A stretch of 64,000 nucleotides of DNA from Nonomuraea glycinis (GCF_014646515.1 NZ_BMNK01000011.1:20604-84603); one strand, 5' to 3'; numbered from the stretch's first letter, positions 15,032 through 25,038 are shown. Numbers and translations: made by a program. The notes: generated by a model from the sequence alone, not told the origin.

Positions 15032-16557
15032 GGTCCAGGGAGGCGTACCTGGCCGCCCGGGTGCTCAACGCCCTGCTGCGCGAGGACTACGGCAGGCTGT
15101 CGGCCCGGGTGGGCAGGAGCCGGAGCGGCGTCGGACTGACGCTGGCCGACGGGCGGCTGGTGCGGCTGGCGACCGGCGCGCCGTTCCAGGACTTCGTGGT
15201 GGCCCCCGGCCAGCAGCTCGGGCTGGAGCAGGTGCTGGAGACGCTGGCCGAGCTCGCCGACCCGCAGGACGCGGCGGGCGTGGCGGCGTTCTTCGAGGAG
15301 TGCGTGGCGGCGCTGGCCGCCCTGGAGCTGCACGACGCGCACCTGCCCGACGTACTGGCCAGGAAGCCTTCCTACGAGTCGCTGGCGGCCTTCGCCGACC
15401 ATCCGGTCTATCCGACCTCACGGGCCCGGCAGGGGCTGTCGGAGGCCGATCTGCTGGCGTACGCGCCGGAGTTCGCGCCCTCGTTCGAGCTGCGCTGGGC
15501 GGCGGTGCCGCGCCGGATGCTGGAGCCGGGCTCCGCACTCGGGCTGCCCGCCGACGTGCGGACGTGGGAGCCGGGCTCCGCGCTCGCGCTGCCCGCCGAC
15601 GTGCGGACGCGCGAGCTGCCGGACGGCGAGGTGCTCTTCCCGGTGCATCCGCTGACCGTGGGCGAGGTGCGCGGGATCGACGGGGTGCGGGTGCTGGAGG
15701 AGGCGCGCGTCACCGTACGACCCACGCTGTCGATGCGGACCGTGGAGATCGACGCCCGCACGCATCTCAAGCTGCCGCTGCCCACCAGCACCCTCGGCCT
15801 GCGCAACCGGCGCTCGATCAAGGCCGGCACCCTGCGCGACGGCGCCCGCGCGGAGCTGCTGCTGCGCGCGCTCGCCGACTCCGACGTGCTGATCGCCGAC
15901 GAGCAGAGCCACGCGCACGCGGGGCACGAGTACCTCGCCTGGATGGTGCGCAGGCTCCCGGCCGGGAAGGTGGTGCCGGTCGCGGCGCTGGCGATCCCGG
16001 GTGTGCTGGCCGAGCTGGGCGACGTGCTGCCCGCCTACCTGCGCCTCCTGCTGCGCTGGAACGTACGGCTGTTCGTCGAGTACGGCGTCGCGCTGGAGGC
16101 GCACCAGCAGAACCTGTCCCTGGTCTTCACCGGCGAGGGGATGAAGCTGCTGGTCAAGGACAACGACGGGCTGCTGGCCTCGCCCGCCAGGCTCGCGGCG
16201 GCCGGGGTCGCGGTGCCCGAGTTCGGCGATCCCCGGATGCTGACCGACGACCCGCACGCGCTGGCCGACGTGTTCGTGACCATCACGCTCCACCTGGCGG
16301 CCGCCGCCATCGCCTTCGGTGCGCTGCCGCACGCCCGCGCGGCCGCGCTGCTGCGCGACACGCTGGCCGAGGCGCTCAACGGCTACGGCGACGACCCGAT
16401 GGCCAGACTCCTGCGGGCCAGGACGCTCGACGCCGCCCGGCTCACCGGCAAGTCCATGGTCACCGCCGGGACGCTGGTGGCCAAGGAGCGGACCGGCGCG
16501 GCGGACGTGAACAAGTTCTACGGCACCAGCGGGCCCAACTACCTGAGGAGAGCTTGA
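15028..16557 (+). CDS. IucA/IucC family NIS siderophore synthetase (first)
   Basis: A 509-residue NRPS-independent siderophore synthetase, which adenylates a citrate- or ketoglutarate-type carboxylate and condenses it with an amine or alcohol. Family motifs are HPVYPTSRARQG (about 125), FPVHPLT, LKLPLPTSTLGLRN (nucleotide region), HQQN and the acidic VKDNDG. It overlaps the ATP-grasp gene (ATGA) and abuts the next gene (TGAATG), so the three are one operon. Residues 166-195 contain an exact-looking 15-residue tandem duplication (EPGSALxLPADVRT twice) in an insertion not usual for the family. Confidence 0.93.
   Translation: MRSREAYLAARVLNALLREDYGRLSARVGRSRSGVGLTLADGRLVRLATGAPFQDFVVAPGQQLGLEQVLETLAELADPQDAAGVAAFFEECVAALAALELHDAHLPDVLARKPSYESLAAFADHPVYPTSRARQGLSEADLLAYAPEFAPSFELRWAAVPRRMLEPGSALGLPADVRTWEPGSALALPADVRTRELPDGEVLFPVHPLTVGEVRGIDGVRVLEEARVTVRPTLSMRTVEIDARTHLKLPLPTSTLGLRNRRSIKAGTLRDGARAELLLRALADSDVLIADEQSHAHAGHEYLAWMVRRLPAGKVVPVAALAIPGVLAELGDVLPAYLRLLLRWNVRLFVEYGVALEAHQQNLSLVFTGEGMKLLVKDNDGLLASPARLAAAGVAVPEFGDPRMLTDDPHALADVFVTITLHLAAAAIAFGALPHARAAALLRDTLAEALNGYGDDPMARLLRARTLDAARLTGKSMVTAGTLVAKERTGAADVNKFYGTSGPNYLRRA
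15523..15612 (+). repeat. In-frame 45-bp tandem duplication inside the NIS synthetase gene
   Basis: Two 45-bp units start at 15523 and 15568 and encode EPGSALGLPADVRTW and EPGSALALPADVRTR. Few substitutions separate the copies, so the event is recent. Confidence 0.85.
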
Positions 16558-18144
16558 ATGCACGGTCTGGCCCTCACCTCGCCCGCCGAGGAGGCCGAGG
16601 GGGCGACGCTCGCGGCGCTGCTGCGCTGCTGCGTCCGGGAGGTCGCCGGGCCGCGCGGCCTGGTCTGGCCGGCTCCGCCGTACGTGCTGCTGCGGGTGGG
16701 CGGCGAGTTGCTGCGGGCGCGCACGCGCGGCGGCGCGGCGCTGCGCTTCGAGGGGCGTCCCGAGCGGCTCGAAGCGGGCGCCTGGCACCCCCTGACGACC
16801 GACGAGCTGGTACGGCTGGCACAGGCGGATCTGGGGCGTGGACGCGGCCACAACGAGGAGTTCGCCGGGCAGGTGGCGGCCAGTCGTACGGCCATGGCGG
16901 TGATCCTGCGGGCCAGGGCCGCCGCCGTGCCGCCGGCCGATCCGTGGCTGGCCTCGGAGCAGGCGCTGGTGTACGGGCACCCGTTCCACCCGAGCCCGAA
17001 GGCGCGGGGCGGGCGGGGGTGGCTGCGGTACGCGCCCGAGGCGCACGCGAGTTTCCCGCTCCGGCTGCTGGGAGTGCGGGCGGACGCGCTGGCGCAGGAG
17101 GGCGACGTGACGGCGCTGGACGGGCTGGGAGAGGCGCCCGCCGGTTATCGGCTGCTGCCCGCGCATCCGTGGCAGCTCGACCTGCTGCGGCCCGCTCTGG
17201 GGGGCGAGCTGGTGGATCTGGGGCCGGGGCCCGCCGTCATGCCGACCTCGTCGGTGCGGACGGTGTACGCGCCGGATGCCGGGGTGTGCCTGAAGTTCAG
17301 CCTGGACGTGCGGATCACCAACTGTGTACGGAAGAACGCGTGGTACGAGCTGGCCGGGGCGGTGGAGCTGACCCGCCGACTCACCCCGATTTTCCACGAT
17401 ATTTCGCGAAAACATCCTGGGACGCGGTGGCTGCCCGAGCCCGGCTACCGCTCGGCCGACCTCGGCCCGCGCCTGCTGGAGGGCCTCGGCGTGATCGTCA
17501 GAACCGGGCCGTGGCTAGGCGGCTCCCCCGGCGTCACCCCGATCCTGGCCGGGGCCCTGGCCGCCGGCTCGCCCGCCCCGGAGGCGCTGGGCCGCGATCC
17601 GCTCGCGTGGTGGACCGCCTACGTCTCGGCGGTGGCTCGGCCGGTGCTGGAGCTCTACTTCACTCACGGCGTGATCCTGGAGCCGCACCTGCAGAACGTC
17701 CTGGTGGACCTGGACGCCTCCGGGCTGCCCGTGGCGGCCGTCTTCCGCGACCTGGAGGGCGCCAAGCTCGTCACCGGCCGGCACGACCTGACCGGGCTCG
17801 CTCCGCAGGTGGCGCGGGCCGTGTCGTACGACGCCGAGCGGGGCTGGGCGCGGGTGGTCTACTGCCTGCTGGTCAACCACCTGGTGGAGATCGCCGCCAC
17901 GGTGGCGGGCCACGGCGCGGACGGCGAGGACGGCGCGGACGGCGAGGGGGAGATCCTGCCGGAGCTGTGGAAGGCGGCCCGCGAGATCCTCCTCCAGCAG
18001 GCCGGCGAGCTGGGCTGGCCGCTGCCGCTGTCCGACCTGCTGGCGGGCTCCCCGCTGCCGGCCAAGGCCAACCTGAGCGTGCGCTGGGCCAGGGCCGCCG
18101 ACCGGTCCGCCGGATACGTACCGATCGCCAACCCGCTCGCGTGA
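16558..18144 (+). CDS. IucA/IucC family NIS siderophore synthetase (second)
   Basis: A 528-residue NIS synthetase with canonical motifs: GHPFHPSPKARGG (about 140), PAHPWQLD, KFSLDVRITNCVRKN and EPHLQNVLVDLD. Together with the first synthetase it would make two successive amide or ester bonds, as PvsB and PvsD do. It begins directly after the preceding stop. A short GADGEDGADGEGE run near residue 460 is a small acidic repeat. The operon ends 13 nt before the convergent adnB stop; no exporter, receptor, decarboxylase or monooxygenase gene lies in the operon. Confidence 0.93.
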   Translation: MHGLALTSPAEEAEGATLAALLRCCVREVAGPRGLVWPAPPYVLLRVGGELLRARTRGGAALRFEGRPERLEAGAWHPLTTDELVRLAQADLGRGRGHNEEFAGQVAASRTAMAVILRARAAAVPPADPWLASEQALVYGHPFHPSPKARGGRGWLRYAPEAHASFPLRLLGVRADALAQEGDVTALDGLGEAPAGYRLLPAHPWQLDLLRPALGGELVDLGPGPAVMPTSSVRTVYAPDAGVCLKFSLDVRITNCVRKNAWYELAGAVELTRRLTPIFHDISRKHPGTRWLPEPGYRSADLGPRLLEGLGVIVRTGPWLGGSPGVTPILAGALAAGSPAPEALGRDPLAWWTAYVSAVARPVLELYFTHGVILEPHLQNVLVDLDASGLPVAAVFRDLEGAKLVTGRHDLTGLAPQVARAVSYDAERGWARVVYCLLVNHLVEIAATVAGHGADGEDGADGEGEILPELWKAAREILLQQAGELGWPLPLSDLLAGSPLPAKANLSVRWARAADRSAGYVPIANPLA

Positions 18145-18157
18145 TCGCCCCGGAGGC

Positions 18158-21100
18158 TCAGGAACCGGGCCGGGGAGGGCGGTCGGCGGGCTGGGGGCGG
18201 GTGGGGACGGCCTCGATGAGTGCCACCAGGCCGTCGGCGTCGAGCAGGTCCACCGGCCGCACGGTCCGGTTCGCGCGCACGTAGTGGAAGGCCGCGCCCA
18301 CGCTCTCCAAGGGCACGCCCGCGAGCTGCGACCAGGCCAGGCGGTAGGCCGCGAGCTGCACCGACGCCACCCTGGCCGCCTTGCCCTTGGGCGGCTCGCC
18401 GGTCTTCCAGTCGACGACCTCGTAGCGCCCGTCGGGCAGCTCGAAGACGGCGTCCATCCGGCCGCGCACCAGCCGATCGGCGATCATGGTCTCGAACGGC
18501 ACCTCCAGGTCGAGCGGCTTCCGCTCGGCCCACTCGCTCTGCTCGAACCGCTCCTGCAGGTCGGCCAGCCGCACGTCCGCCTCCTCCGGCTCCTGGAGCA
18601 GGTCCAGCTCGAAGTCGTCGATGAGCCGCTGCTGGTCCCACCGGGTCTCCAGCCACCTGTGGAACGACGTGCCGCGCCGGGCCAGCGGCGCGGGCTTGAC
18701 CGGGACCGGACGACGGATCCTGCGGGCCAGCTCGCGGGCGTCGCCGGCCAGCGTGACCAGGGAGGACACGGTGAGGTTGGTCGGCAGCTCGACGGTGGTG
18801 GAGCCGCGCCGCCGGTGCAGCTCCCGCTCGCGCAGCAACAGGTCGGTGTCGCGCTCCCAGGCGCGCACCCGCTCCTCCTCGAACGCCCGCAGCGCCTCAG
18901 CGCCTCGCCCGCCCTCCACGGACACACCGGCATCCCCCGGCACGCCCCCCGCGCCTCGGACGGCGTCCTCGGACACGCCCGCCGCGCCTGCGGCGCCTTC
19001 CTGTACGCCCTCCGCCGGAGCAGCCGTCATCACCCGGTCCAGCGCGGCCTCCACCAGGCGGGCGCCGTCGAGGACGGACTCGTACCGCAGCCCCTCGGGG
19101 GTGACCGGCCAGACGGCCTCGGCCGGCTCGGCCAGCAGCGGGTTCGTGGCGCCCTCGGTCACCTCGGGCGCCCAGAACGCGACCCGGTCGGCGGTGTCGC
19201 GGATCTCCAGCAGGAAGTCCGACGGGGCCAGCGGCTTGGAGGCGCTCCCCCACCGGTAGCCGGAGGCGATCAGCTGGTAGTGGGCGCGGGTGACGGCCAC
19301 GTACGCCAGCCGCCGTTCCTCCATAAGGTCCCGCTCGCGGCAGAGCTCGTCGAACACCGCCAGCTCCTCCTTGCCGAGCCCGGCCAACCGGGGCAGGTCG
19401 GCGGCGTCGCCGCGCAGCGCGTACGGCAGCTTGCGCGGGTTGTCGGTCCAGCGGCTGTTGGTGACGGGCGTGGCGGGGAACATGCTGCCGCTGGCGATCG
19501 TCCCCTTGGTGCTGAGGAGCTGCGACAGGCCGGGCACCACCACGACGGGCCACTCCAGCCCCTTGGAGGCGTGCACGGTCATCAGCTTGACGCTGTTGCT
19601 CTCGCCGACCCGGCCCGCCTCCAGCCCGAACTCCTCGCTCTCGGCCGCCTGCAGGTAGGCCAGGAACGCGCCGAGCGTCGGGTCCTCGGAGTCGCCGGCG
19701 AACCGGGCCGCCGCGTCCTGGAACGCGTCGAGGTCGGCCCTGGCGGCGAACGCGCTGACCGTGCCGCCGCGCGCCGCCACCTCGATGTCCAGGCCCAGCC
19801 TGCGCTCGATCTCGCTGATCAGGTCCGGCAGCGGCTGCCCGGTGTGGGACCGCAGCTGGCGCAGCTCGTGCGCGAGCGCGACGAGCCTGGTCGCGGCCAG
19901 CGGCGAGAACGAGCGCAGCCAGGCCTCCCGGTCGGGCAGCTCGTCGAGCGCGTCCACCAGGCTGCCGCGCTCCTCGGCCAGGTCGGCCACCACCTGGTCC
20001 AGCGGGTCGTCGGCGCGGCGGCCGTCCCGGGACTCGCGGTTCAGCTCACGGGCGAGCTCGCCCAGCGCCCGCAGGTCGGCGGGGCCGATCCGCCAGCGCG
20101 GCCCCGCGAGCAGCCGGGCCAGCGCGTCGCCGGCCGTCGGGTCGTACAGCACGCGCAGCGTCGCGACGATGTCGTTGACCTCGGGCACGGTCAGCAGGCC
20201 GCCCAGGCCGACCACCTCGACGGGGATGTCGCGCGCCTCCAGCGCCCGGCGCAGGGCGGGGAACTGCGACCTCTTGCGCGCCAGGATCGCCACGTCCTGC
20301 GGCTGGATGGCGAGCGTCTTCTTGCGCTCCTTCTCGCCCCAGGGCAGGCCGTCGGGGGCCACTTCCTTGCCCAGCAGCCCGGCGATGCCGTCGGCGATCC
20401 ACCTGGCCTCGTCCTCGGCCGTCTCGTGGAAGGCGCAGGTGACCCGGCCCCGGTCGACCCGGTTGGGGCCGGGGACCAGCACGGGCACCTCGCGGGCCTC
20501 CATCCGCAGCGGGAGCTGCACCCGCGCGGCGACGTCGAGCACCCGGTCGCCGTTGCGGAAGCTGACGCTGAGCTGCCGCACCGGGGCGAGGTCGCCGGAG
20601 CCGCTCCTGAAGTCCTGGGGGAAGCGGCGCAGGTTGCCCGCCGAGGCGCCGCGCCAGCCGTAGATCGACTGGCAGGGGTCGCCCACCGCCGTGACCGGGT
20701 GGCCGCCGCCGAACAGCGAGCGCAGCAGCACGAGCTGCGCGTGGCTGGTGTCCTGATACTCGTCGAGCAGCACCACGGAGAAGCGGGCGCGCTCGATCTC
20801 GCCGACCTCCTTGTGGTTGGCCGCGATCCGCGCGGCCAGCGACATCTGGTCGCCGTAGTCGATGACCTCCCGGCCGCGCTTGAGCCTTTCGTACGCCTCC
20901 ACGAGCGGCAGCAGTTGCTCCCTGGCCGCCTGTACGGCCAGCGGCTTGCGCTGGGCGGCGACCGTCCGGCCCGGCAGCGCGTCGTACCTGTCACGCAGCC
21001 ACTCGCCCACGCGACGCACGTCGGGGGCGGCGCGCAGGTGCTCCGACAGCTCCCCGGCGAGCTCCAGCACCGCGGCCGTGACCGAGGGCGGGCTCAGCTC

Positions 21101-21562
21101 GATCCGGTCCATCGGCCCGTCGTACATGGCCACCACCCGGGAGGCGAGCTGCCACGAGACGGCCGGCGTGACCAGGCGCATGGTCGGCTCCAGCGCCTCG
21201 CGCAGGGCGTGGTCGGTGACCAGGCGGGCGGCGTAGGCGTGGTAGGTGGAGACGGTCGGCTCCTCGTCGAGCAGGGCGGGCTCGACCAGCCCCGCCTCCG
21301 CCAGCCCGTTGAGCCGCTCCCTGACCCGGACGGCGAGCTCGGCGGCGGCCTTGCGGGTGAACGTCAGGCCGAGCACGTTGCCGGGGCTGACCAGGCCGTT
21401 GGCCACCAGCCAGACCACGCGGCCGGCCATCGTCTCGCTCTTGCCCGAGCCGGCGCCGGCCATCACGACCATGGGTTCGAGCGGGGCTTCGATGACGCCG
21501 GCCTGCTCGCGGGTGGGCGGCAGGATGCCGAGTTTGTCGGCCAGTTCGACCGGGTTCAGCAC
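18158..21562 (-). CDS. adnB: AdnB subunit of the AdnAB helicase-nuclease
   Basis: A 1134-residue UvrD-like motor with C-terminal RecB-type nuclease, partner of AdnA in actinobacterial double-strand-break end resection. Seen are Walker A GAGSGKS (36-42), LLDEYQDTSHAQ, GDPCQSIYGWRG, VHASKGLEWPVVVVPG and the nuclease core VVDWKTGEPPKG (about 1044-1055). A Gly/Ala/Glu-rich linker with internal repeats (about 845-890) separates the motor from the nuclease region. It starts with GTG inside the end of adnA (7-nt overlap). In mycobacteria AdnB is the lead motor of the dimer. Confidence 0.95.
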   Translation of the reverse strand: MLNPVELADKLGILPPTREQAGVIEAPLEPMVVMAGAGSGKSETMAGRVVWLVANGLVSPGNVLGLTFTRKAAAELAVRVRERLNGLAEAGLVEPALLDEEPTVSTYHAYAARLVTDHALREALEPTMRLVTPAVSWQLASRVVAMYDGPMDRIELSPPSVTAAVLELAGELSEHLRAAPDVRRVGEWLRDRYDALPGRTVAAQRKPLAVQAAREQLLPLVEAYERLKRGREVIDYGDQMSLAARIAANHKEVGEIERARFSVVLLDEYQDTSHAQLVLLRSLFGGGHPVTAVGDPCQSIYGWRGASAGNLRRFPQDFRSGSGDLAPVRQLSVSFRNGDRVLDVAARVQLPLRMEAREVPVLVPGPNRVDRGRVTCAFHETAEDEARWIADGIAGLLGKEVAPDGLPWGEKERKKTLAIQPQDVAILARKRSQFPALRRALEARDIPVEVVGLGGLLTVPEVNDIVATLRVLYDPTAGDALARLLAGPRWRIGPADLRALGELARELNRESRDGRRADDPLDQVVADLAEERGSLVDALDELPDREAWLRSFSPLAATRLVALAHELRQLRSHTGQPLPDLISEIERRLGLDIEVAARGGTVSAFAARADLDAFQDAAARFAGDSEDPTLGAFLAYLQAAESEEFGLEAGRVGESNSVKLMTVHASKGLEWPVVVVPGLSQLLSTKGTIASGSMFPATPVTNSRWTDNPRKLPYALRGDAADLPRLAGLGKEELAVFDELCRERDLMEERRLAYVAVTRAHYQLIASGYRWGSASKPLAPSDFLLEIRDTADRVAFWAPEVTEGATNPLLAEPAEAVWPVTPEGLRYESVLDGARLVEAALDRVMTAAPAEGVQEGAAGAAGVSEDAVRGAGGVPGDAGVSVEGGRGAEALRAFEEERVRAWERDTDLLLRERELHRRRGSTTVELPTNLTVSSLVTLAGDARELARRIRRPVPVKPAPLARRGTSFHRWLETRWDQQRLIDDFELDLLQEPEEADVRLADLQERFEQSEWAERKPLDLEVPFETMIADRLVRGRMDAVFELPDGRYEVVDWKTGEPPKGKAARVASVQLAAYRLAWSQLAGVPLESVGAAFHYVRANRTVRPVDLLDADGLVALIEAVPTRPQPADRPPRPGS

Positions 21563-24500
21563 ACCTGTCCCCCGCTGTCGTTGACCGGGCAGCTCGCCTT
21601 GGCCGCGCAGGTGCGGCAGCCGTCGTTCGCCTTCGCCTGGAAGAACGGGCCCGACATGCCGATCGCCACGGTGTCGACCAGGTCCGCGGCCCAGCCGGGG
21701 TTGGCGTCCTCGGCGAGGGCCTGCTGCTTCTGCTCCACCGCGGCGCTCTTGCCCGCCGCCTTGCCGAGCTGGACCAGCGCGGCACCGCCCGGCTCGGTCA
21801 TGCCGTGCCTGGCGAACGCGCCGAGCACGGCCGCGAGCTGGTAGACGCCGAGCTGGGGGTGCCGGTCGAGCTCGCCCGGCCTGGGCTTGGCGCCGCCCGT
21901 CTTGAGGTCGATGATCACCGCTCTGCCCTCCGCGTCGCGCTCCACCCGGTCAACGCGGCCCTTGATCTGGACGCCGTCGGCCACCGTGGCGACGAACGCC
22001 TCTTCCAGGGCGACGAGATCTCGCGGATTGTCCTGGTGCCAGCGGAGGAACTTGCCGATCATCTGCTCGGCGACCTGGCGCTGCTTGCGGTTGAACCATA
22101 CGCCGCCGAAGTCGAGCTCCGTCCAGATCTCGTCCAGCCGCTTGCCGAGCAGGTCCTCGCTGGGCAGGTCGGTGGCGGCCAGCACGGCCAGCGCGTGGAT
22201 CACCGTGCCGAGGCCCTGCGCGGAGCTGGTGCCGGCGGCTCCGACGGCGGTCTCCAGCAGCCAGCGCAGGCCGCACTTGGTGAAGCTCTCCACGGCCGAC
22301 GGGGAGATGCTGACGATGTCGTCCGGCCAGCTCAGGGGGCGGTCGTCGGTCATGGTGGTCAGCGCGTACCAGTCGTTGGGGTGCGCGCCGTGCACGCCGG
22401 CGGCGGCCAGCCTGGCCAGCTGCTCGGCGGCCTTGTGCCGCATCGCGGCGGGCTTGGTGGGGTCGGTGACGGCGCTGCGCAGGTCGGCGACCAGCGCGGA
22501 CATGTTCAGCCACCGGGCCCGGTCGTCGACCGTGGCCTCCTCCACCGCGCCCGGCAGCAGCTCCGACAGGAACCGGGACGGCCGCTCGTCGGTGTCCTCG
22601 CCGCCCACGGCGGTCACCACCAGGCGGCGGCGGGCGCGGGTGGCGGCCACGTAGAACAGCCGGCGCTCCTCGGCCAGCAGCTTGGAGGTGAGCGAGGCGG
22701 CGTTCGGCCGCGCTCCCTCCACCACCTCGACGAGGTCCTCCACACCCAGCATCGAGCCGCGCAGCCGCAGGTCCGGCCAGACGCCCTCCTGGACGCCCGC
22801 CACGACCACCACGTCCCACTCCAGGCCCTTGGCGCGGTGGGCGGTCAGCACGCGTACGGCGTCGCCGTCGGGCGCCCGCTCGGCCAGCGTGTCACCGGGG
22901 ATCTCCTGCGCGGCCAGGTCGTCCAGGAACACCTCGGGGCCCGCCTTGGGCATCCGGTCGACGAACCGGGCCGCCGAGTCGAACAGGGCCACCACCGCGT
23001 CGAGGTCCCGGTCGGCCTGCGCGCCCCTGGCGCCGCCGGCCAGGCTCAGCTCCGTCCACCGCTCGGCCAGGCCGCTGCCCTGCCAGACGGCCCACAGCGC
23101 CTCCTCGGCGCTGCCCTGCTCGCGCACCGCCTGCCTGGCGGTGGCCAGCAGCCTGGCGACCCGCTCGGCGGGCAGCGCGATGTGCGGCTCTATCCGTACG
23201 AGCTCGCGTGCGTCCTTGACGGCGGCGACGAGCAACTCCCCCGAGGACCGCACCCCGAACGGCAGGGTGGCGGGCTCGCCCCCCGCGCGCACCGCACCCC
23301 CCGCGGGCTCACCCCCGGCCGACGCGACGGGGGTGGTGGGCTCCTCGGCGGCCGGCACGTCGGGGGTGGTGGGCTCCTCGGCGGTGGTGGCTTCGTTCTC
23401 GGCGATTTTGAGTGCGCGGCGCAGGCGGCGGACGCCGATCATGTCGGTCCCGCCGAGTGGGCCGGTCAGCAGCTCTTCGGCGACGCCTTCGTCCAGTTCG
23501 GTGACGTCCAGGGCGACGCGGAGCATCGTCAGCAGCGGCCGTACGCCGGGCTCCTGGGCGATCGGCACCTCGTCACCGGCGATCATCGTGGGCACCCCGG
23601 CGTTGACCAGCGCCCGGCGCAGCAACGGCACCTGGCGGATCGCCGATCGGACGAGCACCGCCATCCGATGCCAGGGCACCCCGTCGATCAGGTGCGCGCG
23701 CCGCAGTGTGTCGGCGACGACCGCGGCCTCCTGGCTGGTGCTGTCGGCCAGCAGCACCCGGACGTCCCCCGCCGGGGTCTCCGGCAGCGGCAGCAGGTCC
23801 CGGTGGCCGCCCGAACGGCCGCCGTCGGGCATCGGGGCGGCGGGCAGGCGGGCGGCGACCCGGCGCGAGGCCTCCAGCAGCTCCTCGCCGCTGCGGCGGC
23901 AGACCCGCAGGGCCACCACCGGCGCGTCCCGCCCTTCCCGGGTACGGAAGCGCTCGGGGAACTTCAGGATGCCGCGCACGTCCGCGCCACGGAACCCGTA
24001 GATCGACTGGTCCGGGTCACCCACCGCGACCAGGTCCCGGCCGTCGCCGGCCAGCTGCTCCAGCAGGAACTCCTGCGCCGGGTCGGTGTCCTGGTATTCG
24101 TCCACGAACACCGCGTCGTGCGCCGCGCGCTCCCGCCGGCGCACGTCGGGATCGGTGAGCAGGCCGGCCGCCGCCCTGATCAGCTCGGAGTAGTCCAGCG
24201 CGGGCTCGGGGTCCAGGTCGAAGCGGACCTGATAGCGCTGGGAGAAGCGGCCGGCCGCGACCCAGTCCGCCCGGCCGTGGCGCCTGCCCAGCTCCTGGAT
24301 CCGCTCGCCGTCCAGGCCGCGCTCGGCCGCGCGGGACAGGAAGTCGCGCAGTTCCTCGGCGAATCCGCGGGTCTTCAGCGGCTCGCGCAGGTCCTCGGGC
24401 CACTCCAGCGCCCCGTCCTCTAGCTCGCCGTGCAGCAGCCGCCGCACCTCCAGGAGCTGCTCGGGGCCGGTGAGCAGGCGCGGCGGCCGTTCGCCCGCCA

Positions 24501-24861
24501 GCACGGCCTCGCGCCGCAGCAGCGCGTAGGCGTAGGAGTGAAAGGTCAGCGCCAGCGGGGTGCGGGTGGTCCTGCGCAGCCGTCCGGTGACGCGCTCGCG
24601 CAGCTCGCCGGCGGCCTTGCGGCTGAAGGTGAGGATCAGCACCCGCTCGGGGTCCGTGCCGCGCCGCTCGATCCGGTCGACGACGCTCTCCACGATCGTG
24701 GTGGTCTTGCCCGCGCCCGGCCCGGCGAGCACCAGCAGCGGGCCACTCCGGTGCTCGACCACGGCGCGCTGATGTTCGTCCAGCACAGGGGCCTCGACAG
24801 GCCCCCCACTGCTGCGGCGCACCAGTCGCCAGGTCTGACCACTCACAACACTAGATTCCAC
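21556..24861 (-). CDS. adnA: AdnA subunit of the AdnAB helicase-nuclease
   Basis: A 1101-residue UvrD-like subunit. Walker A is GPGAGKT (47-53), followed by FVDEYQDTDPAQE, GDPDQSIYGFRG and AHRAKGLEWDVVVVAG. The C-terminal nuclease has IIDLKTGG (about 982-989) and four cysteines placed as in AddB-type Fe-S nucleases: one near 863 (KCGLRW) and three at the C-terminus (CRTCAAKASC, about 1082-1091). A low-complexity insertion rich in EEPTTP and AGGEPA lies near residues 485-530. The GTG start at 24861 is weakly supported; GTG 24846 is an alternative. The pair sits where Rv3202c-Rv3201c lie in M. tuberculosis. Confidence 0.95.
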   Translation of the reverse strand: MESSVVSGQTWRLVRRSSGGPVEAPVLDEHQRAVVEHRSGPLLVLAGPGAGKTTTIVESVVDRIERRGTDPERVLILTFSRKAAGELRERVTGRLRRTTRTPLALTFHSYAYALLRREAVLAGERPPRLLTGPEQLLEVRRLLHGELEDGALEWPEDLREPLKTRGFAEELRDFLSRAAERGLDGERIQELGRRHGRADWVAAGRFSQRYQVRFDLDPEPALDYSELIRAAAGLLTDPDVRRRERAAHDAVFVDEYQDTDPAQEFLLEQLAGDGRDLVAVGDPDQSIYGFRGADVRGILKFPERFRTREGRDAPVVALRVCRRSGEELLEASRRVAARLPAAPMPDGGRSGGHRDLLPLPETPAGDVRVLLADSTSQEAAVVADTLRRAHLIDGVPWHRMAVLVRSAIRQVPLLRRALVNAGVPTMIAGDEVPIAQEPGVRPLLTMLRVALDVTELDEGVAEELLTGPLGGTDMIGVRRLRRALKIAENEATTAEEPTTPDVPAAEEPTTPVASAGGEPAGGAVRAGGEPATLPFGVRSSGELLVAAVKDARELVRIEPHIALPAERVARLLATARQAVREQGSAEEALWAVWQGSGLAERWTELSLAGGARGAQADRDLDAVVALFDSAARFVDRMPKAGPEVFLDDLAAQEIPGDTLAERAPDGDAVRVLTAHRAKGLEWDVVVVAGVQEGVWPDLRLRGSMLGVEDLVEVVEGARPNAASLTSKLLAEERRLFYVAATRARRRLVVTAVGGEDTDERPSRFLSELLPGAVEEATVDDRARWLNMSALVADLRSAVTDPTKPAAMRHKAAEQLARLAAAGVHGAHPNDWYALTTMTDDRPLSWPDDIVSISPSAVESFTKCGLRWLLETAVGAAGTSSAQGLGTVIHALAVLAATDLPSEDLLGKRLDEIWTELDFGGVWFNRKQRQVAEQMIGKFLRWHQDNPRDLVALEEAFVATVADGVQIKGRVDRVERDAEGRAVIIDLKTGGAKPRPGELDRHPQLGVYQLAAVLGAFARHGMTEPGGAALVQLGKAAGKSAAVEQKQQALAEDANPGWAADLVDTVAIGMSGPFFQAKANDGCRTCAAKASCPVNDSGGQVC

Positions 24862-24986
24862 CAGACCACAGGGGTAGATCGTGCCGTCTTGACCGGTCTC
24901 CTCGCGCGATCGCCCACGGTATCTGGGGAAATATCAGGATTCTCGGCGACACGCCGGGACGCAGCGTGCCGGTGAACGAGCCCCTG

Positions 24987-25011
24987 GCCGGTGAGCACAT
25001 CGCTCACCGGC
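24987..25011 (-). terminator. Terminator hairpin behind the glycerophosphotransferase gene
   Basis: GCCGGTGAGC (24987-24996) pairs exactly with GCTCACCGGC (25002-25011) around ACATC, 27 nt beyond the stop at 25039 on the minus strand. No T-rich tail is evident. Confidence 0.6.
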
Positions 25012-25038
25012 GTGCCGGTTCGTCAGGAGAAGATTTCG

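Noticed and set aside
18284..21844. Very long open frames antisense to real genes (also 15300-18284, 24991-28002, 48790-51615)
   Set aside because: They run opposite to, or in another frame of, well-supported genes, have Arg/Pro/Gly-biased compositions and no domains. They are the usual by-product of high GC with third-position bias.
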